A stretch of 64,000 nt of DNA from Herbidospora yilanensis (GTDB taxonomy: Bacteria; Actinomycetota; Actinomycetes; Streptosporangiales; Streptosporangiaceae): the NCBI RefSeq assembly GCF_001570565.1, contig NZ_BBXE01000013.1, forward strand, positions 854,978 to 918,977, written 5' to 3'. Positions 34,772-43,299 of this stretch are shown one piece after another. The position numbers were made by a program, and so were the translations under genes. A model generated the notes under the pieces. The model searched no databases. It saw nothing but the letters and a program-made list of their open reading frames with translations, and had not been told where the DNA came from. Each line of letters opens with the position of its first letter. Positions within the stretch are counted from its first letter, which is position 1.

Positions 34772-36511
34772 CTACGGGAGGACCGTGATGTGGTTGGCGA
34801 CCGGGGGCGCCACCGGGGAGTTCGCGGTCAGGTAGTCCTCGAACGCGTCGATGTCGAGCGGGCCGCTCCACAGGTCGTCGCCCAGGGTGAAGGCCGCGAA
34901 GGCGTCACCGCCGCCGACGAGGAAGTTGTTGGCCGCGACGCGGATCGACTGGGTCGGGGTGACGGCGACACCATCGATCTTGATGTCGGACACCTTCGAG
35001 CCCCACGCCGCGCTGTTGCTGTAGGAGTAGGTGAGGTTCGACGACGGCTGCAGGATCTTGGTGAAGGCCTGGTTGTTCGGGCCGCCCACCCACTGCTGCT
35101 CCAGCACCAGCTTGAGCTCGGCGCCGGTCAGCGTGACGACCTGCACGAGGTTGTTGAACGGCTGGACCGCGAAGATCTCGCCGTAGGTGGTCACGCCGGG
35201 GCCCTCGCCGACGGGCGAGCTGGCGTAGGTGAGGGTGGTGCGGATGCCGCCCGGGTTCATCAGGGCGATCTCGGCGTTGCCGCCGGTCTTGGCGGACGCG
35301 AGCTGCGAGTCGGCGATCAGGTTGCCCAGCGGGGACTCGCCAGAGGGGCCCGCCACGTTGGTGATGTCGGCGGTGATGTCGCCGACCTTCTTGTTGGCGA
35401 CGGTCGCGACGCGGGTCTTCCACTGGTCGATGAACGTGACGGTGGCCGGGTCGGGGGTGACGGTGCGGCGCACGACGGTGTTGTCGGCGACGACCGAGGA
35501 GCGGACGACGTCGCCCGTGCCCTTGTCGATCTGGAAGTCGATCTGGGTCAGCACGCGGCCGAACGACGAGCCCTGCGTGTAGACGCGCTGCTGGCCGGCC
35601 GGGTCGGTGGCCTTGCAGATGTAGGCCTGGTGGGAGTGGCCGCTGATGACGATGTCGATCTCGGGGTCGATGCCCTCGGCGATGCGCGAGCCGGCGCCCT
35701 TGGTGATCGGGCAGGCGTCGGGGCTCTGGTTCGGGGTGACCTGGTCACCCTCGTGCACCAGAACGACCTGGGCCTTGATGCCCTTGACGTCGCGGAGGTA
35801 GGCGGAGGTCTCGTTGGCGGCGGCGACCTCGTCGGTGAACTTGAGGCCGGCGATGCCGGAGGCGGTCACGATCGACGGGGTGGTCTTGGTGACCAGGCCG
35901 ATGAAGGCGACCTTCTCGCCGTTGATTCGTTCCACATAGTAGGGCGCGAGGGCCGGCTTGTTCTTCTTCTCGTCGATCACGTTGGCCGCGATGAACTCGA
36001 AGTCGGTGCCCTTCCACTTGCCGACGGGCGAGCACCCGTCGACCGGGTGGCACTTGCCCTCCATGACACGCTTGAGCTCGCTGATGCCCTCGTCGAACTC
36101 GTGGTTGCCGGCGCTGGAGGTGGCCAGCTCCAGCGAGTCGAGGAACGCGACCGTGGGCTCGTCGTGGAAGGCGGCCGACAGCAGCGGGGAGGCGCCGATC
36201 AGGTCGCCGGCCGCGACCAGGACGGTGTCGCGGTTGCGCTGCTGCTTGACGTAGGTGGCCAGGTAGGCGGCGCCGCCGACGCCGTCGACGATGGTGCCGC
36301 TCTCGTCGGCGATCCGGCCGCTGGACCCCGTCGGGGGCTCCAGGTTGCCGTGGAGGTCGTTGATCGAGAGAATCCGGATCGGAATCAGCTCGTCGTCCTT
36401 CTTCTTCTCCGAGCCGCTCGCGCTGGCGCCCGCGGGCCCGATGGCGAGAGCGATGACACCCGCCGAGGCGACGGTGGCCACGGCGAGTCTCTTGAGGGAT
36501 GCAGGGGTCAT
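34772..36511 (-). CDS. Secreted bifunctional metallophosphatase/5'-nucleotidase
   Basis: Protein of 579 residues. The signal peptide runs MTPASLKRLAVATVASAGV to about residue 32. The metallophosphatase domain has ILSINDLHGN, GDLIGASPLLSA, GNHEFDEG and the GHSHQ motif. The C-terminal 5'-nucleotidase domain (from about 370) has MNPGGIRTTL and PFNNLVQVVTLTG. It would release phosphate and nucleosides from extracellular nucleotides. Start at the ATG at 36511; a candidate leaderless promoter and weak PHO-like units abut it. A phosphate-scavenging role fits the neighbourhood. Confidence 0.92.
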   Translation of the reverse strand: MTPASLKRLAVATVASAGVIALAIGPAGASASGSEKKKDDELIPIRILSINDLHGNLEPPTGSSGRIADESGTIVDGVGGAAYLATYVKQQRNRDTVLVAAGDLIGASPLLSAAFHDEPTVAFLDSLELATSSAGNHEFDEGISELKRVMEGKCHPVDGCSPVGKWKGTDFEFIAANVIDEKKNKPALAPYYVERINGEKVAFIGLVTKTTPSIVTASGIAGLKFTDEVAAANETSAYLRDVKGIKAQVVLVHEGDQVTPNQSPDACPITKGAGSRIAEGIDPEIDIVISGHSHQAYICKATDPAGQQRVYTQGSSFGRVLTQIDFQIDKGTGDVVRSSVVADNTVVRRTVTPDPATVTFIDQWKTRVATVANKKVGDITADITNVAGPSGESPLGNLIADSQLASAKTGGNAEIALMNPGGIRTTLTYASSPVGEGPGVTTYGEIFAVQPFNNLVQVVTLTGAELKLVLEQQWVGGPNNQAFTKILQPSSNLTYSYSNSAAWGSKVSDIKIDGVAVTPTQSIRVAANNFLVGGGDAFAAFTLGDDLWSGPLDIDAFEDYLTANSPVAPPVANHITVLP

Positions 36512-36533
36512 GGTAAGTGAGCCTAGAGTGACC
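36512..36533 (-). promoter_or_regulatory. Weak PHO-like direct repeat at the 5'-nucleotidase start
   Basis: On the minus strand GGTCACTCTAG and GCTCACTTACC are adjacent 11-nt units ending at the ATG. TTGGTC and TAGGCT 16 bases apart would form a promoter giving a nearly leaderless message. Only two units, and the match is partial. Confidence 0.3.
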
Positions 36534-36621
36534 ACCTGGCCGACCAATGGCGCAAAGGTAACGATTCCCCTCGGTGACACCTGGCGGGATTTGCCAGTCA
36601 GGGGTACGTAGAGTGCGTTCC

Positions 36622-37530
36622 ATGAACGCCCACGTGGAGATCAGGGAACGACTCGATGACGACACGGTTGCCGAGGTCCGGCGGCTGGTCCAGGCCGCGA
36701 CCGACGCCGACGGCGTCCGCCCGCTGAACGAGCACGTCATGCTCCATCTTCGGTACGGAGGCGACCCCGGAGCTAAGACGGCACTTTTGTATGAGTCGGG
36801 CGTTTTGTCGGGATTTGCTCACGTCGACCCGACCGACGAGGTCGAAGGCCCCAGCGGCGAACTCGTGATCGACCCCGCCGCCCGCCGCCGGGGATACGGC
36901 CGCATGCTCCTGGACGCCGTCCTCATGGAGACCGGCGGACGGCTGCGCCTGTGGGCCCACGGCGACCACCCCGGGGCCGGCCGGCTGGCCGCCTCGTCGG
37001 GGTTCCAGCGGGTCCGATCGTTGTGGCAGATGCGGCGCAGCCTGTTCGCGCCCTTCCCGGCCGTGCGAGTGCCCGAGGGCGTGCGCATCACGACGTTCGA
37101 GACCGGCCGCGACGAGAAGGAGTGGGTGGCGCTCAACGCCCGCGCCTTCGCCCACCACCCCGAACAGGGCGCGTGGACCATCGACGACGTGCGACGGCGG
37201 GAACACGAGCCGTGGTTCGACCCGGCGGGCTTCTTCCTGGCCTTCCGCGACGGGACCATGGCGGGCTTCCACTGGACGAAGGTCCACGGCGACGGCGGCC
37301 ACGGGCACGAGCCCATCGGCGAGGTGTACGTGGTCGGGGTGGACCCCTCGGAGCAGGGGACCGGATTGGGGAAGGCGCTGACCCTGACGGGGCTCGCCCA
37401 TCTGCGGTCGCTGGGGTTGTCGCAGGTGATGCTGTACGTGGACGAGGAGAACCGGGCGGCGATCCGGCTGTACGAGGGGCTGGGCTTCAGCCGGTGGGAC
37501 GTGGACGTGATGTACGCCCCGGCCCGATGA
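36622..37530 (+). CDS. mshD: Mycothiol synthase MshD
   Basis: Last step of mycothiol synthesis: acetylation of the Cys of Cys-GlcN-Ins. Two GNAT domains, 302 residues. The N-terminal domain is degenerate (LVIDPAARRRGYGRMLL), and the active C-terminal domain has VYVVGVDPSEQGTGLGKALT and the YVDEENRAAIRLYEGLGF signature. Divergent from the nucleotidase. Start at the ATG at 36622. Confidence 0.95.
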   Translation: MNAHVEIRERLDDDTVAEVRRLVQAATDADGVRPLNEHVMLHLRYGGDPGAKTALLYESGVLSGFAHVDPTDEVEGPSGELVIDPAARRRGYGRMLLDAVLMETGGRLRLWAHGDHPGAGRLAASSGFQRVRSLWQMRRSLFAPFPAVRVPEGVRITTFETGRDEKEWVALNARAFAHHPEQGAWTIDDVRRREHEPWFDPAGFFLAFRDGTMAGFHWTKVHGDGGHGHEPIGEVYVVGVDPSEQGTGLGKALTLTGLAHLRSLGLSQVMLYVDEENRAAIRLYEGLGFSRWDVDVMYAPAR

Positions 37531-37804
37531 GGTGACCTGGGGGCGAATCGAGGCGCGGCCCTTGGCCCGAGGCCGGCTGCCGGCTCAGGGCTGGCTGTGG
37601 CCACGGACTCCCGGCTGTGGCCAGGGCTGCTGGGTGTGGCCTGGGACTTCCGGCGTCGCCGCTGTGGGTTGTCAAGTGGGCTTTGGGGCGTCTCAGTCGC
37701 TCGTGGCGGCGGGTTGCCGGGAGCGCGGGCCTGGCGCCGGATGCCGGAGAGCGCCGGGGGCGGCGGGCGGTGCCGGGGTGGGCGGAGCCGTAACGGAGAA
37801 AAAG
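37531..37804. other. Intergenic stretch with short GC repeats, no gene seen
   Basis: About 270 bases between convergent mshD and pit. The motif GCTGTGGCC or close variants occurs three times between about 37603 and 37640. Small ORFs here have no family-like features. Confidence 0.6.
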
Positions 37805-37834
37805 AAGAACAGGCGCGTGATCGCGCCTGTTCTT
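37805..37834. terminator. Terminator between mshD and pit
   Basis: Perfect 13-bp hairpin (AAGAACAGGCGCG and complement) with a TGAT loop and T-rich ends, close to the pit stop. Confidence 0.85.
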
Positions 37835-37847
37835 CGTCGGATCGGGA

Positions 37848-38846
37848 CTACTCGATGATCGCGTGGGCGATCCAGTAGGTGATCGCCGCGACGATGCCCG
37901 CCGCCGGGATCGTGAGGACCCAGGCGGTGACGATGTTGCCCGCGACGCCCCAGCGCACGGCCGACAGGCGCTTGGTCGCGCCGACGCCCATGATCGCGCT
38001 GGTGATCGTGTGGGTGGTGGAGATCGGGGCCTGGAAGCCGATGGCCGCCACGTAGAGGACCGTCGCGGCCGCGCTCTCGGCCGCGAAGCCCTGGGGCGGG
38101 TTGAGGGCGATGATGCGCCGGCCGAGGGTGCGCATGATGCGCCAGCCGCCCGCGTAGGTGCCCAGGGAGATCGCGGCCGCGGCGGCCAGGATGACCCACT
38201 GCGGGATGTTGTCGCCGGGCTGGTTGTAGCCGCCGACGACCAGCGCGAGGAAGATCACGCCCATGGTCTTCTGGGCGTCCTGCAGGCCGTGGCCGAGGGC
38301 CATGGCCGCGGCGGACACCGTCTGCGCGTAGCGGAAACCCCGGCCCGTGGAATGGGGATTCGACTTGCGGAAGATCCACAGAATCGCGATCATGATGCCA
38401 CCCGCGAGGGTGAACCCCACGAGCGGCGACAAGATCATCGGCACCACGACCTTCTCCAGCACCCCATCCCAGTGGACGGTCGTGCTGGCCGCCAGCGCCG
38501 CCCCCACGAGCCCGCCGATGAGCGCGTGGGAGGACGACGAGGGCAACCCGAAGTACCACGTGATCAGGTTCCACGTGATCGCGCCGACGAGCCCGGCCCC
38601 CACGATGACCAGACCGTGGGTGCCTTCGGGCGGCTCGATGATGCCGCTGCCGACCGTCTTGGCGACCTGCTCCCCCAGGTGGGCGCCGATGAAGTTCATC
38701 ACGGCGGCCATCAGCAGGGCGGCCCTCGGCGTCAGCGCCCGCGTCGAGACCGAGGTCGCGATCGCGTTCGCCGCGTCATGGAAGCCGTTCGTGTAGTCAA
38801 ACACCAGTGCGATGACGACCACACTGATGACGAGCGCAAGCTCCAC
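37848..38846 (-). CDS. pit: Low-affinity phosphate transporter, Pit family
   Basis: Polytopic transporter of 332 residues importing metal-phosphate with protons. The duplicated PHO4 signatures are present: FDYTNGFHDAANAIATSVST near the N-terminus and GHGLQDAQKTMGVI with ISTTHTITSAIMGVGATKR in the second half. About nine to ten membrane helices. The GTG start follows directly on the DUF47 stop (zero-base gap). Together they form the pap-pit unit known from other actinomycetes. Confidence 0.94.
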   Translation of the reverse strand: MELALVISVVVIALVFDYTNGFHDAANAIATSVSTRALTPRAALLMAAVMNFIGAHLGEQVAKTVGSGIIEPPEGTHGLVIVGAGLVGAITWNLITWYFGLPSSSSHALIGGLVGAALAASTTVHWDGVLEKVVVPMILSPLVGFTLAGGIMIAILWIFRKSNPHSTGRGFRYAQTVSAAAMALGHGLQDAQKTMGVIFLALVVGGYNQPGDNIPQWVILAAAAAISLGTYAGGWRIMRTLGRRIIALNPPQGFAAESAAATVLYVAAIGFQAPISTTHTITSAIMGVGATKRLSAVRWGVAGNIVTAWVLTIPAAGIVAAITYWIAHAIIE

Positions 38847-39464
38847 TTAACTTTCCTTGACCGCAATCGACTCGACCGTGTTGGCGACATGCTCGAACGC
38901 GTCAGCGGCGGACTCGAGCTGGTCGATGACCTCTTTCATCTTGAGGACGGTCAGGGCGTCGTACTCGCCGGAGAACAGCTTGGCCAGCAGGCGTCGATAG
39001 ACCTGGTCGGCCTGGTTCTCGAGACGGTTGATCTCGATCCAGTACTCGTTCAGGTTGTTGAGCGACCGCAGCCGGGGCATCGCCTCGGCGGTCAGCTCGG
39101 CCGCGCGTTCGAGCACCTCGACCTGCCGCACGACCTCCTTCGGCAGGTGGTCGATCTGGTAGAGCACGATCAGATCGGCCGCCGCCTCCATGAAGTCCAT
39201 GACGTCATCGAGGTTCGAGGCGAGCTTGTAGATGTCTTCGCGGTCGAACGGTGTGATGAAGCTCTCGTTCAACCGGTTCAGGATCGCGTGAGTACGCTCG
39301 TCGCCCGCGTGCTCACACGCGCGCATCTTCTCAGCGAGAGCCTCACGGTCGGAACCGTCACTGATGATCTCGACCAGCAGCCGTGACGCTGTGACGAGGT
39401 TGTTCGCCGAGTCGGCGAACAAGTCGTAGTAACTGTCCTCACGGGGCGTGAGACGCAGACGCAC
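38847..39464 (-). CDS. DUF47/PhoU-like Pit accessory protein
   Basis: Helical protein of 205 residues from the DUF47 (PhoU-related) family that accompanies Pit transporters and modulates them. Recognisable patches are DSYYDLFADSANNLVTASRL, FDREDIYKLASNLDDVMDF and EINRLENQADQVYRRLLA. GTG start at 39464. First gene of the pap-pit transcript, with a plausible promoter at 39501-39529. Confidence 0.92.
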   Translation of the reverse strand: MRLRLTPREDSYYDLFADSANNLVTASRLLVEIISDGSDREALAEKMRACEHAGDERTHAILNRLNESFITPFDREDIYKLASNLDDVMDFMEAAADLIVLYQIDHLPKEVVRQVEVLERAAELTAEAMPRLRSLNNLNEYWIEINRLENQADQVYRRLLAKLFSGEYDALTVLKMKEVIDQLESAADAFEHVANTVESIAVKES

Positions 39465-39500
39465 GTGGATCTCCAGATGTGCGGGGACTGTCCGCAGAGA

Positions 39501-39529
39501 AGAGTAGAGGCAACCAGGCAGAACGTGAA
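39501..39529 (-). promoter_or_regulatory. Candidate promoter of the DUF47-pit operon
   Basis: On the minus strand TTCACG and TACTCT are 17 bases apart, about 37 bases before the GTG. The -35 lies in GTTCACGTTCT, a single PHO-like unit. Confidence 0.4.
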
Positions 39530-39599
39530 CTTAAGGTAGATGTCACCTAATGGTTGCCCAACGGTCTTCCCCTGACACATAAGGTTCTTCGCTCGTTTT

Positions 39600-40175
39600 T
39601 CAGATCTTGGTGCGGTGGAAGTTGAGGAAAGACCGCGACGGCGTCGGTCCACGCTGGCCCTGGTACCTCGAACCGTACGCGGCCGAGCCGTACGGATGCT
39701 CAGCGGGGCTGCTCAGCCGGAACAGACAGAGCTGACCGATCTTCATGCCGGGCCACAACTTGATGGGCAGCGTGGCGACGTTGCTGAGTTCGAGCGTGAC
39801 ATGGCCCTCGAACCCGGGGTCGATGAAGCCGGCCGTCGAATGGGTCAGCAGGCCCAGTCTGCCCAGGCTCGACTTGCCCTCCAGACGGCTGGCGATGTCG
39901 TCGGGGAGCTTTATGACCTCGTAGGTGCTGGCCAGGACGAACTCCCCCGGATGGAGGATGAACGGCTCATCCTTCTCCGGCTCGACGAGCCTCGTCAGGT
40001 CGGGCTGCTCACAGGACGGGTCGATGTGGGGGTAGCGGTGGTTCTCGAAGACCCGGAACATGCGATCCAGCCGGACGTCGATGCTGGAGGGTTGGATCAT
40101 GTCGGGGTCGTAGGGGGTGAGACGGACTCTTCCCCTGTCCACCTCGGCTTTGATGTCGCGATCTGAAAGCAGCAC
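39600..40175 (-). CDS. dcd: dCTP deaminase
   Basis: Trimeric enzyme of 191 residues making dUTP from dCTP for thymidylate synthesis. Signatures: [15 protein letters not shown] at the start, [37 protein letters not shown] and the closing [10 protein letters not shown]. It could also be the bifunctional type that produces dUMP; I did not resolve this from motifs. Divergent from tRNA-Gly; it marks the last conserved gene before the cassette region. Confidence 0.95.
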   Translation of the reverse strand: MLLSDRDIKAEVDRGRVRLTPYDPDMIQPSSIDVRLDRMFRVFENHRYPHIDPSCEQPDLTRLVEPEKDEPFILHPGEFVLASTYEVIKLPDDIASRLEGKSSLGRLGLLTHSTAGFIDPGFEGHVTLELSNVATLPIKLWPGMKIGQLCLFRLSSPAEHPYGSAAYGSRYQGQRGPTPSRSFLNFHRTKI

Positions 40176-40242
40176 GACGACAGGGTAGTGGGAATGAGGG
40201 CGTGGGCTTGGCGTGGATCATGTAGAGTGGGCGGAGCACCTT

Positions 40243-40313
40243 GCGGGTGTAGTTCAATGGCAGAACATCAGCTTCCCAAGCTGACAGCGCGGGTTCGATT
40301 CCCGTCACCCGCT
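40243..40313 (+). tRNA. tRNA-Gly(CCC)
   Basis: A 71-nt cloverleaf. The acceptor arm is GCGGGTG paired with CACCCGC, the D arm GTTC-AGAAC, and the anticodon stem CAGC/GCTG holds loop TTCCCAA with anticodon CCC. The T arm contains GGTTCGATTCC. The discriminator is T, and no CCA is encoded. This is the only complete copy; its 3' half is repeated five times downstream. Confidence 0.95.
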
Positions 40314-40597
40314 CTCGGCGAGCCCTGCTCGGTGGCCTAACGACCACCTTCGCAGGGCTCTTTTGCTTTCTGGGGGGCGACCCCCAGACCCCCGATGTCA
40401 GGGGGCTGCGCCCCCTCACGCTCCCCCTGGCCGCTATCGCGTCCAAACATCGCTATCGCTCTGGGTCGCTCCGCTCCGGGCAAAGGGCTCCGCCCCTCGC
40501 GCTCCCCGGTAAGGCCTCGCTTCGCTCGGACTGCTGCTCGCTTCGCTCGTCAGAACCTTCTTTTTGGTTACGGCTACGCCTGGTCGGCCACCCGACC
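40273..40597 (+). repeat. tRNA-Gly repeat R1 (parent copy)
   Basis: Starts in the anticodon loop (TTCCCAAG), covers the tRNA 3' half and terminator, then a GC-rich stretch with CGCTTCGCTCG-type motifs, ending about CACCCGACC. Most of this recurs at 41875 and 47254, and shorter parts at 44165 and 45533. Confidence 0.85.
40320..40364 (+). terminator. Terminator of tRNA-Gly
   Basis: Stem GAGCCCTGC/GCAGGGCTC with an inner GGTGG/CCACC hairpin and TTTT. Repeated, with one base change in the arm (C to G), in copies R2 and R4-R6. Confidence 0.8.
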
Positions 40598-40852
40598 TAC
40601 TCCCGCCATCCGACTGCTGCCGCCAAGAAGGGGTCGGGATAGACGAGGATGCCGCGACCATCGGGCGGCACAGTACAGGCCGACACGGATCTCAACAGCG
40701 GGTCCGCAAGTATTCGCTGCTGAGCTCGGGCGGCGGCGAGGTGCAGGGCACGAAAGCGGGGGCGGGCTTGGTGTTCATTCCGCTGCGGGTTATCATTGAG
40801 AGTATATATCATTGAAGATATGATGCGATGAGAGATCGATCTCGAGCCAGAG
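40365..40852 (+). other. Gene-free flank of R1 and start of cassette 1
   Basis: The first 230 bases are the GC-rich part of R1. From about 40600 to 40790 no gene is seen. An AT-rich patch at 40803-40824 has the inverted repeat ATCAT-N7-ATGAT just before the toxin gene and may be its operator. Confidence 0.5.
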
Positions 40853-41191
40853 GTGGAGTCATGGCTGGACGGGCTCCCCTTTCCGCTCTACCAGCGGGTT
40901 ATGCGAAACGTAGACGACTACCTCGTCACTGGCGGTGTCCCTGATGGAGACCATGTAAAGAAGCTCAAGGACGCCGAAGGCGTCCATGAACTGCGCGTTG
41001 CTCTCGACCGAACGACCTGGCGACTGACTTTCTGGAAGCCAGCCAACAAAGTGATCGTGATTCTCACGGTCTTCCGCAAAACGCAGGAAGGGACGCAGAT
41101 CACCGACCTCAATCGGGCAATCGCCGCCAAGAAGCGGTGCGAGGCAGAACACGACCTCACCGTCACGCATACTTTCGAGAGGAGCGCATGA
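40853..41191 (+). CDS. RelE/HigB-type toxin of a toxin-antitoxin pair, N-terminus possibly shortened
   Basis: About 112 residues resembling phage Gp49/HigB ribonucleases (LKDAEGVHELRVALDRTTWRL, then VIVILTVFRKTQEG). Family members usually begin with a strand like EIDLEPEV-x-x-WL. Those residues are encoded in frame just upstream (EIDLEPE), but no start codon lies between them and an in-frame TGA, so only the GTG at 40853 is usable. The stop overlaps the antitoxin ATG (ATGA). The toxin may be weakened or inactive. Confidence 0.75.
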   Translation: MESWLDGLPFPLYQRVMRNVDDYLVTGGVPDGDHVKKLKDAEGVHELRVALDRTTWRLTFWKPANKVIVILTVFRKTQEGTQITDLNRAIAAKKRCEAEHDLTVTHTFERSA

Positions 41192-41544
41192 TGAGTCACA
41201 GCCGTTGGGAAACCTACAAGGCAAAGCGTCTGCGCCAGCTAGCAGCAGATGCGCAGCCACATCCCGAATACGAGCAGGCCGGCCACGACCTGGAACTCGG
41301 TGATCAGTTGCGTGAGATCCGCAGGCGCCGAGGTCTGTCTCAGAAAGTCGTGGCGGAGCGGGCTGGGATGTCCCAGCCTGCCCTATCTCGCATCGAGAGC
41401 GGGGGCGGCATACCAGATATAGCTACGCTTGTGCGCCTGGGTGCGGCAATGGGCGTGCGATTCCGAGTCGAGCTCATTGTCGACGACGACACCACTGAAA
41501 TCGAGCCTCTGACAGTGCATCATCGACAGGTCGCCAACGCATGA
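41188..41544 (+). CDS. XRE-family antitoxin (HigA-like)
   Basis: Protein of 118 residues whose helix-turn-helix is in LREIRRRRGLSQKVVAERAG and SQPALSRIESGGG. The toxin-first order with an XRE antitoxin matches HigBA/RelE-XRE modules. AGGAG lies four bases before the ATG at 41188; a second ATG follows at once. It would neutralise the toxin and repress the operon. Base usage is less GC-biased than in the neighbouring core genes. Confidence 0.85.
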   Translation: MMSHSRWETYKAKRLRQLAADAQPHPEYEQAGHDLELGDQLREIRRRRGLSQKVVAERAGMSQPALSRIESGGGIPDIATLVRLGAAMGVRFRVELIVDDDTTEIEPLTVHHRQVANA

Positions 41545-41874
41545 CTGCCAGCAGTCACCCTGTTGTCCTCGCCGATCGAGCTGTCGAAAGGATCTCTTCC
41601 GAGCAGAGCTGGGCCGTCGCAGAGAATCCTCAGAAGTAACCTGCTCGCCCTGGCCAACGTCATCCGCATTTCTGGCGGAAGTAGGGACTTGGAGGAAATC
41701 GATCAGGTGGCTTGCCCCCGAACGCGGCTCCTCTGAGCAGTGAACCTGCCGGTGAGCTCGGTGGTCGTCGTGCCATTAGCTGCGGTGACCAGAGGTCAAC
41801 CACGACCACTCACGACCGGCCCGAGCCCGACGCTGACCAGGCAGCCCGGGGTCCGCAGCCCGTGATCGCTGCAC
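41545..41874 (+). other. Gene-free tail of cassette 1
   Basis: About 330 bases between the antitoxin stop and repeat R2. I find no family-like ORF and no terminator with a clear T-run. Confidence 0.6.
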
Positions 41875-42196
41875 TTCCCAAGCTGACAGCGCGGGTTCGA
41901 TTCCCGTCACCCGCTCTCGGCGAGCCCTGCTCGGTGGCCTAACGACCACCTTCGCGGGGCTCTTTTGCTTTCTGGAGGGCGACCCCCAGACCCCCGATGC
42001 GAGAGGGCTTCGCCCCCTCACGCTCCCCCGGTCCGCTGTCGCGTCCCCGTCGTCGCTCCGCTCCGGGTCGCTGCGCTCCTGGCGAAGGGCTCCACCCCTC
42101 GCGCTCCCTGGACAGGCCTCGCTTCGCTCGGGCTGCTGCTCGCTTCGCTCGTTAGAACTTTTCCTGTTACGGCTTCGCCTGGCCGGCCACCCGACC
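41875..42196 (+). repeat. tRNA-Gly repeat R2
   Basis: Copy of the tRNA-Gly 3' half, terminator and GC-rich flank, 322 bp, closely matching R1. It lacks the 5' half (acceptor 5' strand and D arm), so it cannot make a tRNA. Bounds cassette 1 and cassette 2. Confidence 0.9.
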
Positions 42197-42425
42197 AACC
42201 CCGGCCGTCTGTGTGGCATGGCCATGTCCGCGGAACTGCTCCCGGATCTGGTCGCTGGTCGGCTTGAAGTCGTAGACCGAGCGGCTCGGTTCCTACCGCC
42301 GTCCGCGATGGTCTTTCTGATGTAGACGGCACCACCTGACTAGAGCTCGAAGTACACCGGGCCGGCCTGGCTCGTAGGACGGGTCTGTGGCCGAGCTGGC
42401 ATCATCAGGGGAGGAGGCTGACACC

Positions 42426-42656
42426 ATGAACTTCGATCGGATCACCGTTGAGCCTGGGAGGCTCGAAGGCAAGCCGACCATCCGGGGCCTGCGCATGTCT
42501 GTCGAGACGCTGGTACGCCTGGTCGCCGGAGGGTGGTCCTTTGACGAGATCCTCTCCGACTACCCCGACCTGGAGCTTGAGGACATCAGGCAGGCGCTTG
42601 AATACGCGGCGGCTTCAACGAATGTCCATTTCTACAGTCTTCGTGAGCCGGCGTGA
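42426..42656 (+). CDS. DUF433 domain protein, probable antitoxin
   Basis: Protein of 76 residues. The DUF433 helix-turn-helix pattern is clear: GRLEGKPTIRGLRMSVETLV, then WSFDEILSDYPDLELEDIRQ. DUF433 proteins act as VapB-like antitoxins and DNA-binding proteins, commonly paired with DUF5615 PIN-like proteins, as here. GAGGAGG precedes the ATG at 42426. Its stop overlaps the partner's GTG. Confidence 0.88.
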   Translation: MNFDRITVEPGRLEGKPTIRGLRMSVETLVRLVAGGWSFDEILSDYPDLELEDIRQALEYAAASTNVHFYSLREPA

Positions 42657-43021
42657 ACTTCCTGGTCGACGAGAACCTCTCGCCCCGTGTTGCCGAGCTG
42701 TTGAGCAAGGCCGACCATGATGCGGTCCACGTGCGCGATCTTCACGCGACAAGTGCTCCAGACGCGACGATTATGGAGCTCGCTGTACATGGCGGCAGGG
42801 TAATTGTGTCCGCAGACACTGACTTCGGGGCACTTCTGGCCTACAGCCGCGCGACCGAACCTTCTGTCATCCTCGTGCGGGAGCTCATCGCACTCCGCCC
42901 GCCGGAACTCGTCAACATCATCTTGGCGAATCTCGAGGTTCTCCAGGCGCATCTCGAGTTGGGAGCGGTCGCGGCCTTCTCGCCGAACGGCATTCGTGTA
43001 CGAGCGCTTCCCCTGCGTTGA
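42653..43021 (+). CDS. DUF5615 PIN-like protein, probable toxin
   Basis: Protein of 122 residues with the PIN-like core: NFLVDENLSPRVAELL at the start and VIVSADTDFGALL in the middle carry the acidic residues of the putative RNase site. The GTG start overlaps the DUF433 stop, giving a coupled antitoxin-toxin pair that fills cassette 2. A VapBC-like role is inferred from family pairing. Confidence 0.85.
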   Translation: MNFLVDENLSPRVAELLSKADHDAVHVRDLHATSAPDATIMELAVHGGRVIVSADTDFGALLAYSRATEPSVILVRELIALRPPELVNIILANLEVLQAHLELGAVAAFSPNGIRVRALPLR

Positions 43022-43146
43022 GGTCATTGATGATACCCGTGCCAGAAGGCGGGCATCCGAGGGCTCTCCCGGGTCGTCACGGTCAATTGTCTTCACCTGA
43101 ACTAGACCGGACTCACACAGTTCAGAAAGCAGCCTTCAACAGTTGA

Positions 43147-43191
43147 TTCCCAAGCTGACAGGGCGAGGTCGATTCCCGTCACCCGCTCTCA
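43147..43191 (+). repeat. tRNA-Gly repeat R3 (short, diverged)
   Basis: About 45 bp: TTCCCAAGCTGACAG, a diverged T-arm (GGGCGAGGTCGATTCCC), then CACCCGCTCTC. No terminator or GC-rich flank follows. Divides cassette 2 from cassette 3. Confidence 0.8.
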
Positions 43192-43299
43192 GTGTGGTAG
43201 TCGAGGTAGGACGCAAAATCCGAGATCGCCTCAGCCCAGATCGTGGTAGAAGCGCTCCTTCTCGGCTGTTCCCCGCACTCGCTTACGAAAGCCGACGCG

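Noticed and set aside
42197..42335. Minus-strand coding remnant (VYDFKPTSDQIREQF)
   Set aside because: Protein-like for about 20 residues but bounded by an in-frame stop, and no family is recognisable; too little to annotate.
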